A DNA stretch of 64,000 nt from positions 1-64,000 of the forward strand of contig CAZAFH010000030.1 in assembly GCA_964484265.1 (NCBI GenBank). Direction: 5' to 3'. This DNA comes from SIAQ01 sp964484265 (GTDB taxonomy: Bacteria > Planctomycetota > Planctomycetia > Gemmatales > Gemmataceae). Position numbers and translations under genes: made by a program. Below are positions 11,693 to 20,518 of this stretch, piece by piece. Under the pieces are notes generated by a model that was not told the origin of the DNA, did no database searches, and saw only the letters and a list, made by a program, of their open reading frames with translations. Numbering within the stretch: the stretch's first letter is position 1; every line of letters starts with the position of its first letter.

Positions 11693-13741
11693 TTACTTCT
11701 TCGTTTGCCCTCGCGCGAAGATGCTTGCGACGAAGGTCAGCACGTCCGTCGCGCTCGATTCGTTGTAGCCGTAGTACTTGATCAAACGGCCCTTGACGAC
11801 GTCGATCTTTTCCTGCGTCGCCTTGTCCACGACGTTGGATACCAGGCTCGTGAGCTTGATCGTGTCCTTTTGATCCTCGAACAGTTTCAATTCAAGCGCC
11901 TTCATCAGGCGTTCGTTCGTTTTGTAGTCGAACTTCTTGCCGTCGATCGCGAGAGCGCCGATGTAATTCATGATCTCCCGGCGGAAGTCGTCTTTTCGGC
12001 TTTCGGGGATGTCGATCTTTTCCTCGATCGAGCGCATCAGGCGTTCGTCGGGTTCGTCGTACCCGCCAGTGAAGCGGTTGCGCACCTTTTCGCGCTGCGT
12101 GTACGCCTTGACGTTGTCTATGTAGTTATGGCACAGCCTCGACAGGGCGTCTTCGTCGGCAGCGATCGCGCGCTGGACTTCGTTTTTCACGATATCCTCG
12201 TATTCCTGGCGAACGACCTGCAACAGCTCCTTGAAGTGCTGCAGCTGGTCCTGATTCGTGATCAGCGAATGGTGACGCAGGCCCGACTCCAGTTCGTGCA
12301 TGACCATGAACGGGTTGATGTTATCCTCATCGGGATGGGCGACGAGGGCGTTGGACACCTTGTCCTGGATATAGCGCGGGCTGATGCCGTGCATGCCTTC
12401 CTGCGGGGCTTCGCGTTTCAGCTCGATGATGTTGTCTTCGGTGAAGCCTGGCAGCGATTTGCCGTTGTAGAGCTTCATCTTTTGCAAGAGCGTCAGATTG
12501 GCGTGCTTCGGCTGCTCCAGCCGGGTGAGCACGGCCCACATGGCGGCGACTTCGATCGTGTGCGGCGCGATGTGCTTGCCGCGCACGCGCTCGTGATTGA
12601 ACGATTTCTCGTAAATCTTGATCTCGTCGCTGAGCCGAGTGACGTACGGCACGTCGATCTTGACGGTGCGATCGCGTAACGCTTCCATGAACTCGTTGTT
12701 CTGTAATCGACGATATTCGGGTTCATTGGTATGAGCGAGGATGACCTCGTCGATGTCGGTCTGCGCGAACTTCTTTGGCTTGATCTTGTGCTCCTGCGAC
12801 GCGCCGAGCAGATCGTAGAGGAACGCCACATCGAGCTTGAGGACTTCGATGAACTCGACAAGCCCACGGTTGGCGATGTTAAGCTCGCCGTCGAAGTTGA
12901 ACGCGCGCGGATCGGAATCGGACCCGAACTCGGCGATTTTGCGATAGTTGATATCGCCCGTCAACTCGGTCGAATCCTGGTTTTTTTCGTCCTTCGGCTG
13001 GAACGTGCCGATGCCGATGCGATCCTGTTCGGAGAGGATCAGGCGGTAGACCTTGATTTCGTTCGCGAGCATCGCGGAGATATCGCCCTGGTACTTCGCC
13101 AGACGTTCGTTGAACATGAATCGGCTGTAGGGCGAAAGGTCGCCCTTGATCTGGAACGGGTAGCGCGGCTTCTTCGCGAAGGTCGCCGTCAGGCGATCGA
13201 TTATGGCGGGCCGCATCGTCGGCGGGATGAGCTGCAGCGGTTCGCTGTGCATGGGGTCTTTAAGCCAGGTGCCTTCGGGGCCTTTCCATTTGAAGGAGAA
13301 GAGCATGCCGTCATCGGTCCGCGCGTACTCCTCCAGACCGCGCTTGAGCAGGCGGGCGATAGTGCTCTTGGACGACCCGACGGGACCGTGCAGCAAGAGC
13401 ACGCGGCGTTCGGTGCCGTACTCGTGAGCAGCGGATTTGAACGCATTCACGAGTTGCATGAGGATGCGGTCCAGCCCGAAGACGGCGTCGTCGTGCTTTT
13501 CGCCGAATTCGGTGAAGAACTTGTAGCGTGTCGTTTTTTCCTTGTTCTCTTGCCGATCGTCCACGCCGTGCGAGAGGATCATGTCGTAGAGACGCTGGTA
13601 GGCGGTGCGCGTGACATCGGGATTTTCGCGGACGATATCCAGATATTCCTCGAAGCTCCCTTCCCAGTGCACCTTGCGGTAGTCATTGAGATTGAGCTGA
13701 TCGCGAATCACGTTGAGAATGTCTTTTCCTGTAGCGGTCAT
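11693..13741 (-). CDS. prkA: PrkA-type serine protein kinase, AAA+ (682 aa)
   Basis: YeaG/PrkA family AAA+ protein associated with stationary-phase, nitrogen-starvation and sporulation responses; B. subtilis PrkA has been reported to phosphorylate proteins. The N-terminal PrkA AAA domain carries a Walker A motif GPVGSSKST (K125) and SPYSRFMFNERLAKYQGD. The C-terminal PrkA domain follows, with KIKPKKFAQTDIDEVILAHTNEPEYRRLQNN and a kinase-like helical end. Length is normal for the family. The ATG at 13741 has AGGGGAGG about nine bases upstream. It is the first gene of the block that runs to spoVR. A TATAAT lies 165 bp upstream on the same strand. Confidence 0.93.
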   Translation of the reverse strand: MTATGKDILNVIRDQLNLNDYRKVHWEGSFEEYLDIVRENPDVTRTAYQRLYDMILSHGVDDRQENKEKTTRYKFFTEFGEKHDDAVFGLDRILMQLVNAFKSAAHEYGTERRVLLLHGPVGSSKSTIARLLKRGLEEYARTDDGMLFSFKWKGPEGTWLKDPMHSEPLQLIPPTMRPAIIDRLTATFAKKPRYPFQIKGDLSPYSRFMFNERLAKYQGDISAMLANEIKVYRLILSEQDRIGIGTFQPKDEKNQDSTELTGDINYRKIAEFGSDSDPRAFNFDGELNIANRGLVEFIEVLKLDVAFLYDLLGASQEHKIKPKKFAQTDIDEVILAHTNEPEYRRLQNNEFMEALRDRTVKIDVPYVTRLSDEIKIYEKSFNHERVRGKHIAPHTIEVAAMWAVLTRLEQPKHANLTLLQKMKLYNGKSLPGFTEDNIIELKREAPQEGMHGISPRYIQDKVSNALVAHPDEDNINPFMVMHELESGLRHHSLITNQDQLQHFKELLQVVRQEYEDIVKNEVQRAIAADEDALSRLCHNYIDNVKAYTQREKVRNRFTGGYDEPDERLMRSIEEKIDIPESRKDDFRREIMNYIGALAIDGKKFDYKTNERLMKALELKLFEDQKDTIKLTSLVSNVVDKATQEKIDVVKGRLIKYYGYNESSATDVLTFVASIFARGQTKK

Positions 13742-14228
13742 GGGTGCAAACCTCCCCTAATAACGACGCGGTCTTCCGTGTCGGTGTTCGGCATTTTGCC
13801 AGCTGGTGTTGACAAAGATCGATAAAAAGGTGAGAGAAAACAACACGTGGGCGACGCGGGGCGTCTCAGCGCGGACTAGGAAGATGGATCAACGCTGCAT
13901 ATAGATATTATACCGGCCAAAAGCCGCGTTAGGTGTCTAATCAGTCGGCCACTTCCTGTTTGGGTCCTGACGCGCAAATCAGGAACGCTCCTGCGATTCG
14001 CTGCTGCTCTTCCCTGAATGATGAACGTCGCCTCGCGCTGCACTTTGCGCGAAATTACCGCCAATCCTGGCGCGAGATACAGCGCACAAACGGACTCTGA
14101 TATTAGCATACGCTATGGGGTCGGGGGGTTGTCAAGCCCGGTTTTCTCGGATTTGCTTGCGAGGGCGTCTGCGCGAGCTCATTCTCGGTTTTTGAGAATG
14201 TCCCTCCGGATCGATCTGCTGGTGTAAT
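13742..14228. other. Upstream region of prkA, no gene supported
   Basis: About 490 bp between the stop of the 115-aa gene and the prkA start. A possible 77-codon minus-strand frame (13876-14109) has neither a ribosome-binding site nor protein-like composition. A prkA promoter is expected here. Confidence 0.4.
13907..13912 (-). promoter_or_regulatory. Possible -10 element for prkA
   Basis: A perfect TATAAT on the minus strand, about 165 nt before the prkA ATG. I found no good -35 at 16-18 nt, so this may need an activator or be fortuitous. Confidence 0.3.
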
Positions 14229-14576
14229 TCACTGTTCGGGCCAATCCCAATCATCCAGTCGTCCGATGAAATCGTTGAACGGACTGCCTTCGTATCCGTT
14301 CTCGAATGGCGAAATTTGATATTCCTCAAGAACTTTGAGCGTCTCGAAGACACCGGTCACGACCTCGCTGGCCAACAGTTTTGCCAACACTTCACGATCC
14401 GCCTGCGACATGCGAGCGAACAGCAGGTTGATCGCATCAATCTCAGGCGTCGCATACTCGATCCACACACCGGCACGAGCACGCCGGGCGCCAATCTGGC
14501 CCTGGCCATCGCGGCACATCTGTACGAGCGAGTCGATGGCATCGCGATAGATTTTCGGTTTCTGTGGAAAGCTCAT
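14229..14576 (-). CDS. Hypothetical protein (115 aa)
   Basis: Unknown small soluble helical protein. The opening MSFPQKPKIYRDAIDSLVQMCRDGQGQIG and later FARMSQADREVLAKLLASEVVTGVFETLKVLEEY suggest a compact helical domain, ending in an acidic DDWDWPEQ tail. The ATG at 14576 has GAGGG six bases upstream. It starts 26 bp after the stop of a small membrane protein gene and probably shares a transcript with it. Overlapping plus-strand frames here are less protein-like. Confidence 0.6.
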   Translation of the reverse strand: MSFPQKPKIYRDAIDSLVQMCRDGQGQIGARRARAGVWIEYATPEIDAINLLFARMSQADREVLAKLLASEVVTGVFETLKVLEEYQISPFENGYEGSPFNDFIGRLDDWDWPEQ

Positions 14577-14602
14577 CGAAGGCCCTCAGCAACTTTGCCA
14601 GC

Positions 14603-14953
14603 TCATGTGCCCAGGCGTTGATTCCAGTACAACGCATGGCCAATCGTGGAAATAAGCCAGCCGCCCATGAAAACTACGGGAAGCCAGACGAGGATCCTCG
14701 TCCGCCGCGGATGCGCGGATTCGGCTTCCGCGGGCGAGCGGCGAATCTCCGCGATCGCTTCCTGGCTGCAAACCCACCAGAGTATGCTAATCACCAGACC
14801 GAGCAATGAGACAAAAGCCCGATGCAAATTCGTGTCGGCTGTCCCCAGAGCGGCGACGAGAAAACTGCTCGGAATGAGAAAAATCTCCGTCACCTTGACG
14901 AGATCGGGAGGCGATGGCGTGGTACTCAAGGCTGCTAACTCCAAATTCTGCAA
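14603..14953 (-). CDS. Small predicted membrane protein (116 aa)
   Basis: Three hydrophobic segments are visible: VTEIFLIPSSFLVAALG, FVSLLGLVISILWWVCS and RILVWLPVVFMGGWLIST. A charged loop (AIAEIRRSPAEAESAHPRRTR) separates the last two. The start looks like TTG at 14953, with GGATGAG directly upstream; a shorter start is possible. It precedes the 115-aa gene by 26 bp. No family or function is recognised. It could be an inner-membrane partner of the next gene. Confidence 0.55.
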   Translation of the reverse strand: MQNLELAALSTTPSPPDLVKVTEIFLIPSSFLVAALGTADTNLHRAFVSLLGLVISILWWVCSQEAIAEIRRSPAEAESAHPRRTRILVWLPVVFMGGWLISTIGHALYWNQRLGT

Positions 14954-14975
14954 CTCATCCGGAGTATTCCATTTT

Positions 14976-14995
14976 GAGCGCTAAGCCGCAAGCGG
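14976..14995 (+). repeat. Solo copy of the GAGCGCTAAGCCGCAAGCGG repeat
   Basis: Exact 20-mer without a partner arm. It lies in the divergent space between the small membrane protein gene and the DUF1549 gene. Other copies are at 55671, 55707, 58627, 58663, 62045 and, with two mismatches, 45938. Confidence 0.8.
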
Positions 14996-15142
14996 CAGAC
15001 ACGGAGGTTCCTTGTTCGGCGACAAAAAGTTTACCCCCGCGCGGTTGCACATTCGCCGCTGCGTCGGTAATCTGATGTTAGACGCGGTTGCCCGGTCCGT
15101 CATTCCCACCTTGACGATTTTTCCCCGCAGATTGGAATCGAC

Positions 15143-17365
15143 ATGAAAAAACTCCAACCGGTTTTCACTCTCGCATGTTGCCTTCTCCCTGCGGTCGGCT
15201 GGGGCCAGAGCGTCGATTTCAATCGCGAGGTTCGGCCTATTCTCTCGGACAAATGCTATCACTGCCATGGTCCCGATACGGAAAATCGCAAGGCGAATCT
15301 GCGTCTCGATACGCCGGAAGGCGCCCAGCGCGTCGTGAAAGGCGAATCGGCCGAGCTGACGAAGCTGTATAGACGGATCACGCACGCCGATGCGGAAAAG
15401 CGCATGCCGCCCGCCGACGCCAATTTCAGCAAGGTGCTCACGCCGAAGGAAATCGACACGTTGAAACGCTGGCTTTCTAGCGGTGCGAAATACGCTCGGC
15501 ACTGGGCGTTCGAGAAGCCTGTGCAAGTGAAACTGCCCGACGTCGCCGATCCCGATTGGCAGCGGCCGATCGATCGCTTCATCGCGGCGCGCCTGAAAAA
15601 GGAAGGCCTGTCGCCGAACCCGCGTGCCGACCGGGCGACGCTGCTCCGGCGAGTGACGCTCGATCTGACCGGTCTGCCGCCCACGCCGGCGGAAGTCGAG
15701 GCGTTTCTCAAGGACAAGAGCGCTGATGCCTACGAAAAAGTCGTGGACCGCCTGCTGCAATCGCCGCGCTACGGCGAACGGATGACGCTCTTCTGGATGG
15801 ATCTCGCGCGCTACGGCGATTCGAGCGTCTACCACGCCGACGGCAACCGCGACATGTGGGGCTGGCGTGACGAAGTCATTCGCTCGTTCAATACCAATCA
15901 GCCGTTCGACCAATTCACCATCGAGCAGCTTGCAGGCGATCTCATTCCGAACGCGACCCTGGCGCAGAAAGTCGCCTCGGGTTTCAATCGCAACAATGCG
16001 ACCACCGATGAGGGCGGCGTAATTCCCGAGGAGTTCCGCGTCGATTACGTCGTCGATCGCGTCAAGACGGTTTCCAACACCTGGCTGGCGATGAGCCTGG
16101 AGTGCAGCCAATGCCACGATCACAAATACGATCCCGTCTCGCAGCGCGAGTACTATCAGTTCTACGCCTTTTTCAATAGCACGAAGGACGGCGGCATGCA
16201 AACCCGCAAGGGCAATGCCGCTCCCGTCGTCAACCTGCCCGACCTCAATGCGCCGCCCGGCGCGAAGGCAGGCACGGCCAGCGTCATGGTCATGGAAGAT
16301 CTGCCGAAGATGCGGCCGACGTACATCCTCAATCGCGGCCAATACGATCAGCCGCTCAAGGACAAGCAGGTTCAGCCGGGCGTGCCCGCGATCCTGCCGC
16401 CGCTGCCGAAGGATGCGCCAGTGAATCGTCTCGGGCTGGCGCGCTGGCTTGTGCAGCCGGACCATCCGCTCACGGGTCGGGTAGCCGTCAATCGATTTTG
16501 GCAGCTTCTCTTTGGCGAGGGATTGGTCCGCACGAGCGAGGACTTCGGCCTGCAAGGCGAGATGCCGAGCCATGCGGAGCTTCTCGATTGGCTTGCCGTC
16601 GATTTCGCGAAGAACGGCTGGGATGTGAAACGGGCGTTGAAGCAGATCGTCATGAGTTCCACGTACTGCCAGGAATCTCGGCTCACGCCGAAGGTTCGCG
16701 AAGCCGATCCGCAAAATCGTTTGCTCGCCCACGCGCCGCGCCTGCGTTTGCAAGCCGAGTTCATTCGCGATAACTTCCTGTTCGTGAGCGGATTGATGGT
16801 CGAAAAGATCGGCGGCAAGAGCGTGAAGCCGTATCAACCCAGGGGCCTATGGACGGAGCTGTCGATGGGCGGCCCCGACTGGATCGCGGACAAGGGCGAG
16901 AAGCTTTATCGACGATCGATGTACACCTACTGGAAACGCTCGGTCCCGCATCCCGCGATGCTGACGTTCGACGCGCCGACCCGCGAGAAATGCACCGGCC
17001 ACCGCCCGCGCACGAATACGCCCCTGCAGGCCCTGGTCACGCTGAACGATCCGCAGTTCGTCGAGGCGGCACGGGCGTTCGGCCAGCGCATCCTGAAAGT
17101 CGGCGGCACAAGTACGCGTGAACGTATCCAATTCGCGTACATGCACGCCCTCGGCCGCCCAGCCGCCGAGAACGAACTCGGCCTGATCGAACGGCTGCTC
17201 GCTTCCCAGCGAACCCGCTTCGCAGCCGATCCGAAGAAAGCCGAGGCCCTCGTGAAAGTCGGCGACAGCCCGCGCGATACATCGATTCCCGCCGTTGAAC
17301 ATGCGTCGTGGACGGTGATCGCAAGCACGATCATGAACCTGGATGAGTTTTTGGTCAAGAACTAA
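15143..17365 (+). CDS. Planctomycete cytochrome c domain protein, DUF1549/DUF1553 (740 aa)
   Basis: Exported planctomycete protein with an N-terminal signal peptide (VFTLACCLLPAVGWGQ). The PSCyt1-type heme site is C38-x-x-C41-H42 (CYHCHGPD). A DUF1549 domain (~140-340) ends in a second CxxCH, C321SQCH325, followed by DHKYDPVSQREYYQFYAFF. The DUF1553 domain (~420-730) has NRFWQLLFGEGLVRTSEDFG and RPRTNTPLQALVTLNDPQFVEAARAF. The members are thought to act at the cell surface, perhaps in polymer breakdown; catalysis is unproven. It sits upstream of a DUF1501 gene, the common pairing in this phylum, separated by a long inverted repeat rather than a tight junction. Confidence 0.92.
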   Translation: MKKLQPVFTLACCLLPAVGWGQSVDFNREVRPILSDKCYHCHGPDTENRKANLRLDTPEGAQRVVKGESAELTKLYRRITHADAEKRMPPADANFSKVLTPKEIDTLKRWLSSGAKYARHWAFEKPVQVKLPDVADPDWQRPIDRFIAARLKKEGLSPNPRADRATLLRRVTLDLTGLPPTPAEVEAFLKDKSADAYEKVVDRLLQSPRYGERMTLFWMDLARYGDSSVYHADGNRDMWGWRDEVIRSFNTNQPFDQFTIEQLAGDLIPNATLAQKVASGFNRNNATTDEGGVIPEEFRVDYVVDRVKTVSNTWLAMSLECSQCHDHKYDPVSQREYYQFYAFFNSTKDGGMQTRKGNAAPVVNLPDLNAPPGAKAGTASVMVMEDLPKMRPTYILNRGQYDQPLKDKQVQPGVPAILPPLPKDAPVNRLGLARWLVQPDHPLTGRVAVNRFWQLLFGEGLVRTSEDFGLQGEMPSHAELLDWLAVDFAKNGWDVKRALKQIVMSSTYCQESRLTPKVREADPQNRLLAHAPRLRLQAEFIRDNFLFVSGLMVEKIGGKSVKPYQPRGLWTELSMGGPDWIADKGEKLYRRSMYTYWKRSVPHPAMLTFDAPTREKCTGHRPRTNTPLQALVTLNDPQFVEAARAFGQRILKVGGTSTRERIQFAYMHALGRPAAENELGLIERLLASQRTRFAADPKKAEALVKVGDSPRDTSIPAVEHASWTVIASTIMNLDEFLVKN

Positions 17366-17373
17366 AGCCAAAA

Positions 17374-17466
17374 TCAAGCCCAGGGGTGAGGTACTCCGAA
17401 CCCCTGGGGTGCACGGGAGCGAGCCATTAATCCCAGGGGTTCGGAGTACCTCACCCCTGGGCTTGA
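17374..17466. repeat. Inverted pair of CCCAGGGGT-type repeats between DUF1549/1553 and DUF1501
   Basis: Arms at 17374-17408 and 17431-17466 are near-perfect reverse complements of about 35 nt. Each also contains its own small palindrome (CAGGGGT/ACCCCTG). It lies between two same-strand genes, so it could act as an attenuator or an RNA processing site as well as a terminator. A related single copy follows prkA at 11653. Confidence 0.85.
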
Positions 17467-17485
17467 TTTATTTACGAGAATCACC

Positions 17486-18907
17486 ATGAACCCGCAAATT
17501 TCCCGCCGCCTGTTTCTTCGCCATTCCGCGACGTCGCTCGGCGCAGCCGCGCTGACGGCGCTTACGCAACAGCAGGTTGTCGGTCAGGCGCCTGCGGCTA
17601 ATGGCTTGCATTTTCCGGCGAAGGCCAAGCGCGTGATCTACCTGTTTCTCGCGGGTGGTCCGTCGCATATAGACATGTACGATTACAAGCCCGCATTGCG
17701 GCGCATTCACGGCATGCAGTTGCCCGCGTCGATTCGCATGGGGCAGCGCATCACCGGCATGACGAGCGGGCAGTCGTCGTTCCCGTGCGTCGCGCCGATG
17801 TTTCGGTTCGCACGCTATGGCCGAATGGGCACATGGGTGAACTCCGAACTGCTGCCGCACACCGGCGGCATCGTGGACGATCTCGCGATCGTCAAGACGG
17901 TCTACACCGAGGCGATCAATCACGACCCGGCCATCACCTACATCACGACCGGCGCCCAGCAACCGGGCCGGGCGAGCATGGGCGCCTGGCTTAGCTACGG
18001 CCTGGGTTCGGAAAACGCCAATATGCCGGCGTTCACCGTCATGATCTCGCAAGGCCGGGGGCAACGGCAGGCGCTCTTCTCCCGGCTGTGGGGCAGCGGG
18101 TTTCTCCCCTCGCGGCATCAGGGCGTGCAGTTCCGCAGCTCCGGCGATCCGGTGCTCTATCTATCCAACCCGAACGGCATCGATCCACAGGCACGGCGTG
18201 AACAGCTCGACGTGTTGGCCGAGCTCAATCGCGGCGCCGCCGACCGCTTCGGCGATCCCGAGACGCAGGCCCGCATAGCCCAGTACGAGATGGCGTACCG
18301 CATGCAGACCGCCGTGCCCGAACTCGTCAATCTGTCAAGCGAGCCGCAACGCATTCTCGACATGTACGGTCCGGACGTTCGCCGACCAGGCAGCTTCGCG
18401 GCGAACTGCCTGCTCGCGCGGCGCATGGCGGAGCGCGGCGTTCGCTTCATCCAGCTCTTCCACCAGGGCTGGGATCAGCACGGCGCATTGCCGCGAAACT
18501 TGCGAATGCAATGCGAGGATATCGATCAGGCCTGTGCGGGATTGGTCCGCGATTTGAAAATGCGCGGCATGCTCGATGAGACGCTCGTCGTTTGCGGCGG
18601 TGAATTCGGGCGAACCATCTACAGCCAGGGCAACCTGACCGCGACCGACCATGGCCGCGATCATCATGGCCGATGCTTCACGACCTGGCTTGCCGGCGGC
18701 GGAGTCAAGCCGGGCGTCGAGTACGGCGTCACCGACGACTTCAGCTACAACATCGTCGAGAACCCCGTGCACATTCGCGATCTGAACGCCACGATCCTGC
18801 ACTGCCTGGGCATCGACCACCGCCGTCTGACTTTCCGCTACCAGGGTCTCGATCAACGCCTGACCGGTGCGGAAGAGGCGAGGGTGGTGAACGAGATCCT
18901 GGCGTAG
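17486..18907 (+). CDS. DUF1501 protein, Tat-exported sulfatase-like (473 aa)
   Basis: DUF1501 proteins have an alkaline-phosphatase/sulfatase-like fold and are very numerous in planctomycetes; their substrate is unknown. The N-terminus has a twin-arginine signal (SRRLFLRHSATSLGAAALTAL). Family landmarks are IYLFLAGGPSHIDMYDYKP, GAQQPGRASMGAWLSYGLGS, LVVCGGEFGRT and DHGRDHHGRCFTTWLAGGG, whose Asp and His residues are metal-ligand candidates. It follows the DUF1549/1553 gene and has a close paralogue at 23023-24459 with the same segment order. A convergent stem (18923-18961) separates it from DUF1080. Confidence 0.92.
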   Translation: MNPQISRRLFLRHSATSLGAAALTALTQQQVVGQAPAANGLHFPAKAKRVIYLFLAGGPSHIDMYDYKPALRRIHGMQLPASIRMGQRITGMTSGQSSFPCVAPMFRFARYGRMGTWVNSELLPHTGGIVDDLAIVKTVYTEAINHDPAITYITTGAQQPGRASMGAWLSYGLGSENANMPAFTVMISQGRGQRQALFSRLWGSGFLPSRHQGVQFRSSGDPVLYLSNPNGIDPQARREQLDVLAELNRGAADRFGDPETQARIAQYEMAYRMQTAVPELVNLSSEPQRILDMYGPDVRRPGSFAANCLLARRMAERGVRFIQLFHQGWDQHGALPRNLRMQCEDIDQACAGLVRDLKMRGMLDETLVVCGGEFGRTIYSQGNLTATDHGRDHHGRCFTTWLAGGGVKPGVEYGVTDDFSYNIVENPVHIRDLNATILHCLGIDHRRLTFRYQGLDQRLTGAEEARVVNEILA

Positions 18908-18922
18908 GGCGAATTCTGCTTT

Positions 18923-18961
18923 CGTTTAGCGTTCGCGCAAAACCATTCCGAACGCTAAACG
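18923..18961. terminator. Bidirectional terminator-like stem (CGTTTAGCGTTCG)
   Basis: A perfect 13-bp stem (18923-18935 with 18949-18961) and a 13-nt loop, placed between the convergent ends of the DUF1501 gene and the DUF1080 gene. There is no long T run on either strand. The word resembles a degenerate form of the GCGCTAAGCCGCAAGCGG family. Confidence 0.65.
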
Positions 18962-18971
18962 CAAGCCAGAA

Positions 18972-19673
18972 TCACGGATCGATAAGCCCGCCTTCGGGCA
19001 GACGCTTGAGTTCGATGTCCTTGAACTGCACCAGCATCGGTCCGCCTACATGGATCTGCAGGGCGAGGATGCCTTCGAGCGCTCGGCCCTTCTTGTCGTG
19101 GTCCACAAGATCCACCGTCTGTTTGCCGTCGATGAATTGCTGAATGTGGTTGCCCTTGGCGACGATGCGGTACTCGTGCCATTTCTTGATGTCGAACTTG
19201 TCGAGAATTTTTTCGCCAAGCGAGCCGACGACTTTCTTCTTGCCTTTTTCGTCGATGACGACCTTTTGGCCAACCTGCACGAGGATGCCGCGGCCGCGTT
19301 CTTCGTAGAGGATGCCGTTGAAGGCGTTCGGGGCGATGTCGGCTTGATAGCCTTTGACGATGAACGGGTCGGCTTTTTGGTTGGCGAGATGGGTGGAGCG
19401 GTACTGAATGCCTGAGTTGCCGCCTTCCATGCGGAACTGGCATTTGAGTTCGAAGTTGGCGACGGTGCCGCCCTTCCAGATGAGGAAGGTGTTGGTTTTG
19501 ATGAGTGTGTCTTTGGTGATGACGCCGCTGATGGCATCGTCCTTGACGACCCAGTGAGCGGAGCCTTCCCAGCCTTTGAGGGTTTTGCCGTCGAAGAGTT
19601 TCTGCCATTCCTGGGCGGAGGCGGAAGCCGCGGTCGCCAGGGTGAAGCCGAGCACAAACAGAAGACGATTCAT
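18972..19673 (-). CDS. DUF1080 family, 3-keto-disaccharide hydrolase-like (233 aa)
   Basis: DUF1080 proteins are concanavalin-like exported proteins; some members have been assigned as 3-keto-disaccharide hydrolases. The start is ATG 19673, preceded by GAAAGGA, and gives a clear signal peptide (LLFVLGFTLATAASASAQ). The mature part shows WQKLFDGKTLKGWEG, NFELKCQFRMEGGNSGIQYRS, EYRIVAKGNHIQQFIDGKQTVDLVD and ALQIHVGGPMLVQFKDIELKRL, the standard order. Length is normal for a single domain. It is probably monocistronic, ending at the stem shared with DUF1501. Confidence 0.9.
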   Translation of the reverse strand: MNRLLFVLGFTLATAASASAQEWQKLFDGKTLKGWEGSAHWVVKDDAISGVITKDTLIKTNTFLIWKGGTVANFELKCQFRMEGGNSGIQYRSTHLANQKADPFIVKGYQADIAPNAFNGILYEERGRGILVQVGQKVVIDEKGKKKVVGSLGEKILDKFDIKKWHEYRIVAKGNHIQQFIDGKQTVDLVDHDKKGRALEGILALQIHVGGPMLVQFKDIELKRLPEGGLIDP

Positions 19674-19764
19674 GGAGGGTCCTTTCGCGTAGCGGAGAGT
19701 GATTCGAATTCGTATTGTTCTATCGGCAAGCATCCGCTTCGTGCAGTCCCGATGCGCGGCGAAA

Positions 19765-20502
19765 TCAAGTGCCGTTGCGCAGCAGGTCGAAGGTCGCCCA
19801 CACGAGCATGATGGTTCCGGCGACGCCAAACACGAAGCCGAAGAGCCACTGGAAACAGCCTGGAGCGTAGGCCGGCGGCTTAGGGTCGTCGGGGTCAACG
19901 GCCTGGGTGAAAACATAGGCGTGCGCAATGCGGATGGTCCACAACAGCGACTGCATCGCAAGGGCGAAGGCGCCGACAAGAATCAACGCGATGCCAAGTT
20001 GAGCGACGCGCAGTCCCCAATCGGAAAGCAAGGCCGGAAGTTCGCTCAGGTTGATCTCCTGCATGTCTGGCCCTTCCATCGCCTGGTTGAGCTTTGCCAG
20101 CACCGCTTCCTGGCCTTGCGCCATCCACGGCGCCAGCATCAAGGCGACGAACCCCAGGCCCCACACCAGTACGGGCAACCCTGCGCGTCGGCCGCGCAGG
20201 CCTCCCGTGGTGAGCTGCACCCATGACGCCTGATCGAGCATCAGCCCAAGCCAGAGCGAGCGAAAAAACAGCCCTTCGAGAGCCAATTGATAGCGCGTCG
20301 AACCGACGCCGCAAGCCGACATGACTTCGGGAAGGTAGTAGAACGTGAGACCCGCGAGCAAGCCAGGCACGAGCACGTCGGCGATGAGGCCCGCGCTGCC
20401 GCGCCGGGCCGTGCGCAGCGCGAGCCAAAAGACGCCGAAGCTTGCGACCGCGGCCGCTATCTTCAACGCGGTTTCCGAGTGGCTGAGAGCCCAATCAAGC
20501 AT
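19765..20502 (-). CDS. Predicted multi-pass membrane protein (245 aa)
   Basis: Unknown family. The ATG at 20502 has GAAAGG eight bases upstream; a longer frame to 20577 overlaps the preceding gene and adds an unrelated leader. About six hydrophobic segments are visible, including AAAVASFGVFWLALRTA, VLVPGLLAGLTFYYLPEV, LPVLVWGLGFVALMLAPW, IALILVGAFALAMQSLLW and WLFGFVFGVAGTIMLVWA. It starts 16 bp after the 238-aa gene, so the two are probably an operon of unknown role. Confidence 0.7.
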   Translation of the reverse strand: MLDWALSHSETALKIAAAVASFGVFWLALRTARRGSAGLIADVLVPGLLAGLTFYYLPEVMSACGVGSTRYQLALEGLFFRSLWLGLMLDQASWVQLTTGGLRGRRAGLPVLVWGLGFVALMLAPWMAQGQEAVLAKLNQAMEGPDMQEINLSELPALLSDWGLRVAQLGIALILVGAFALAMQSLLWTIRIAHAYVFTQAVDPDDPKPPAYAPGCFQWLFGFVFGVAGTIMLVWATFDLLRNGT

Positions 20503-20518
20503 GACGATTGCCTTTCGC

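Noticed and set aside
13876..14109. 77-codon frame upstream of prkA
   Set aside because: No ribosome-binding site; more likely regulatory DNA.
14981..16837. 618-codon minus-strand frame over the DUF1549/1553 gene
   Set aside because: The opposite strand has a signal peptide, two CxxCH sites and family motifs; this frame is a shadow.
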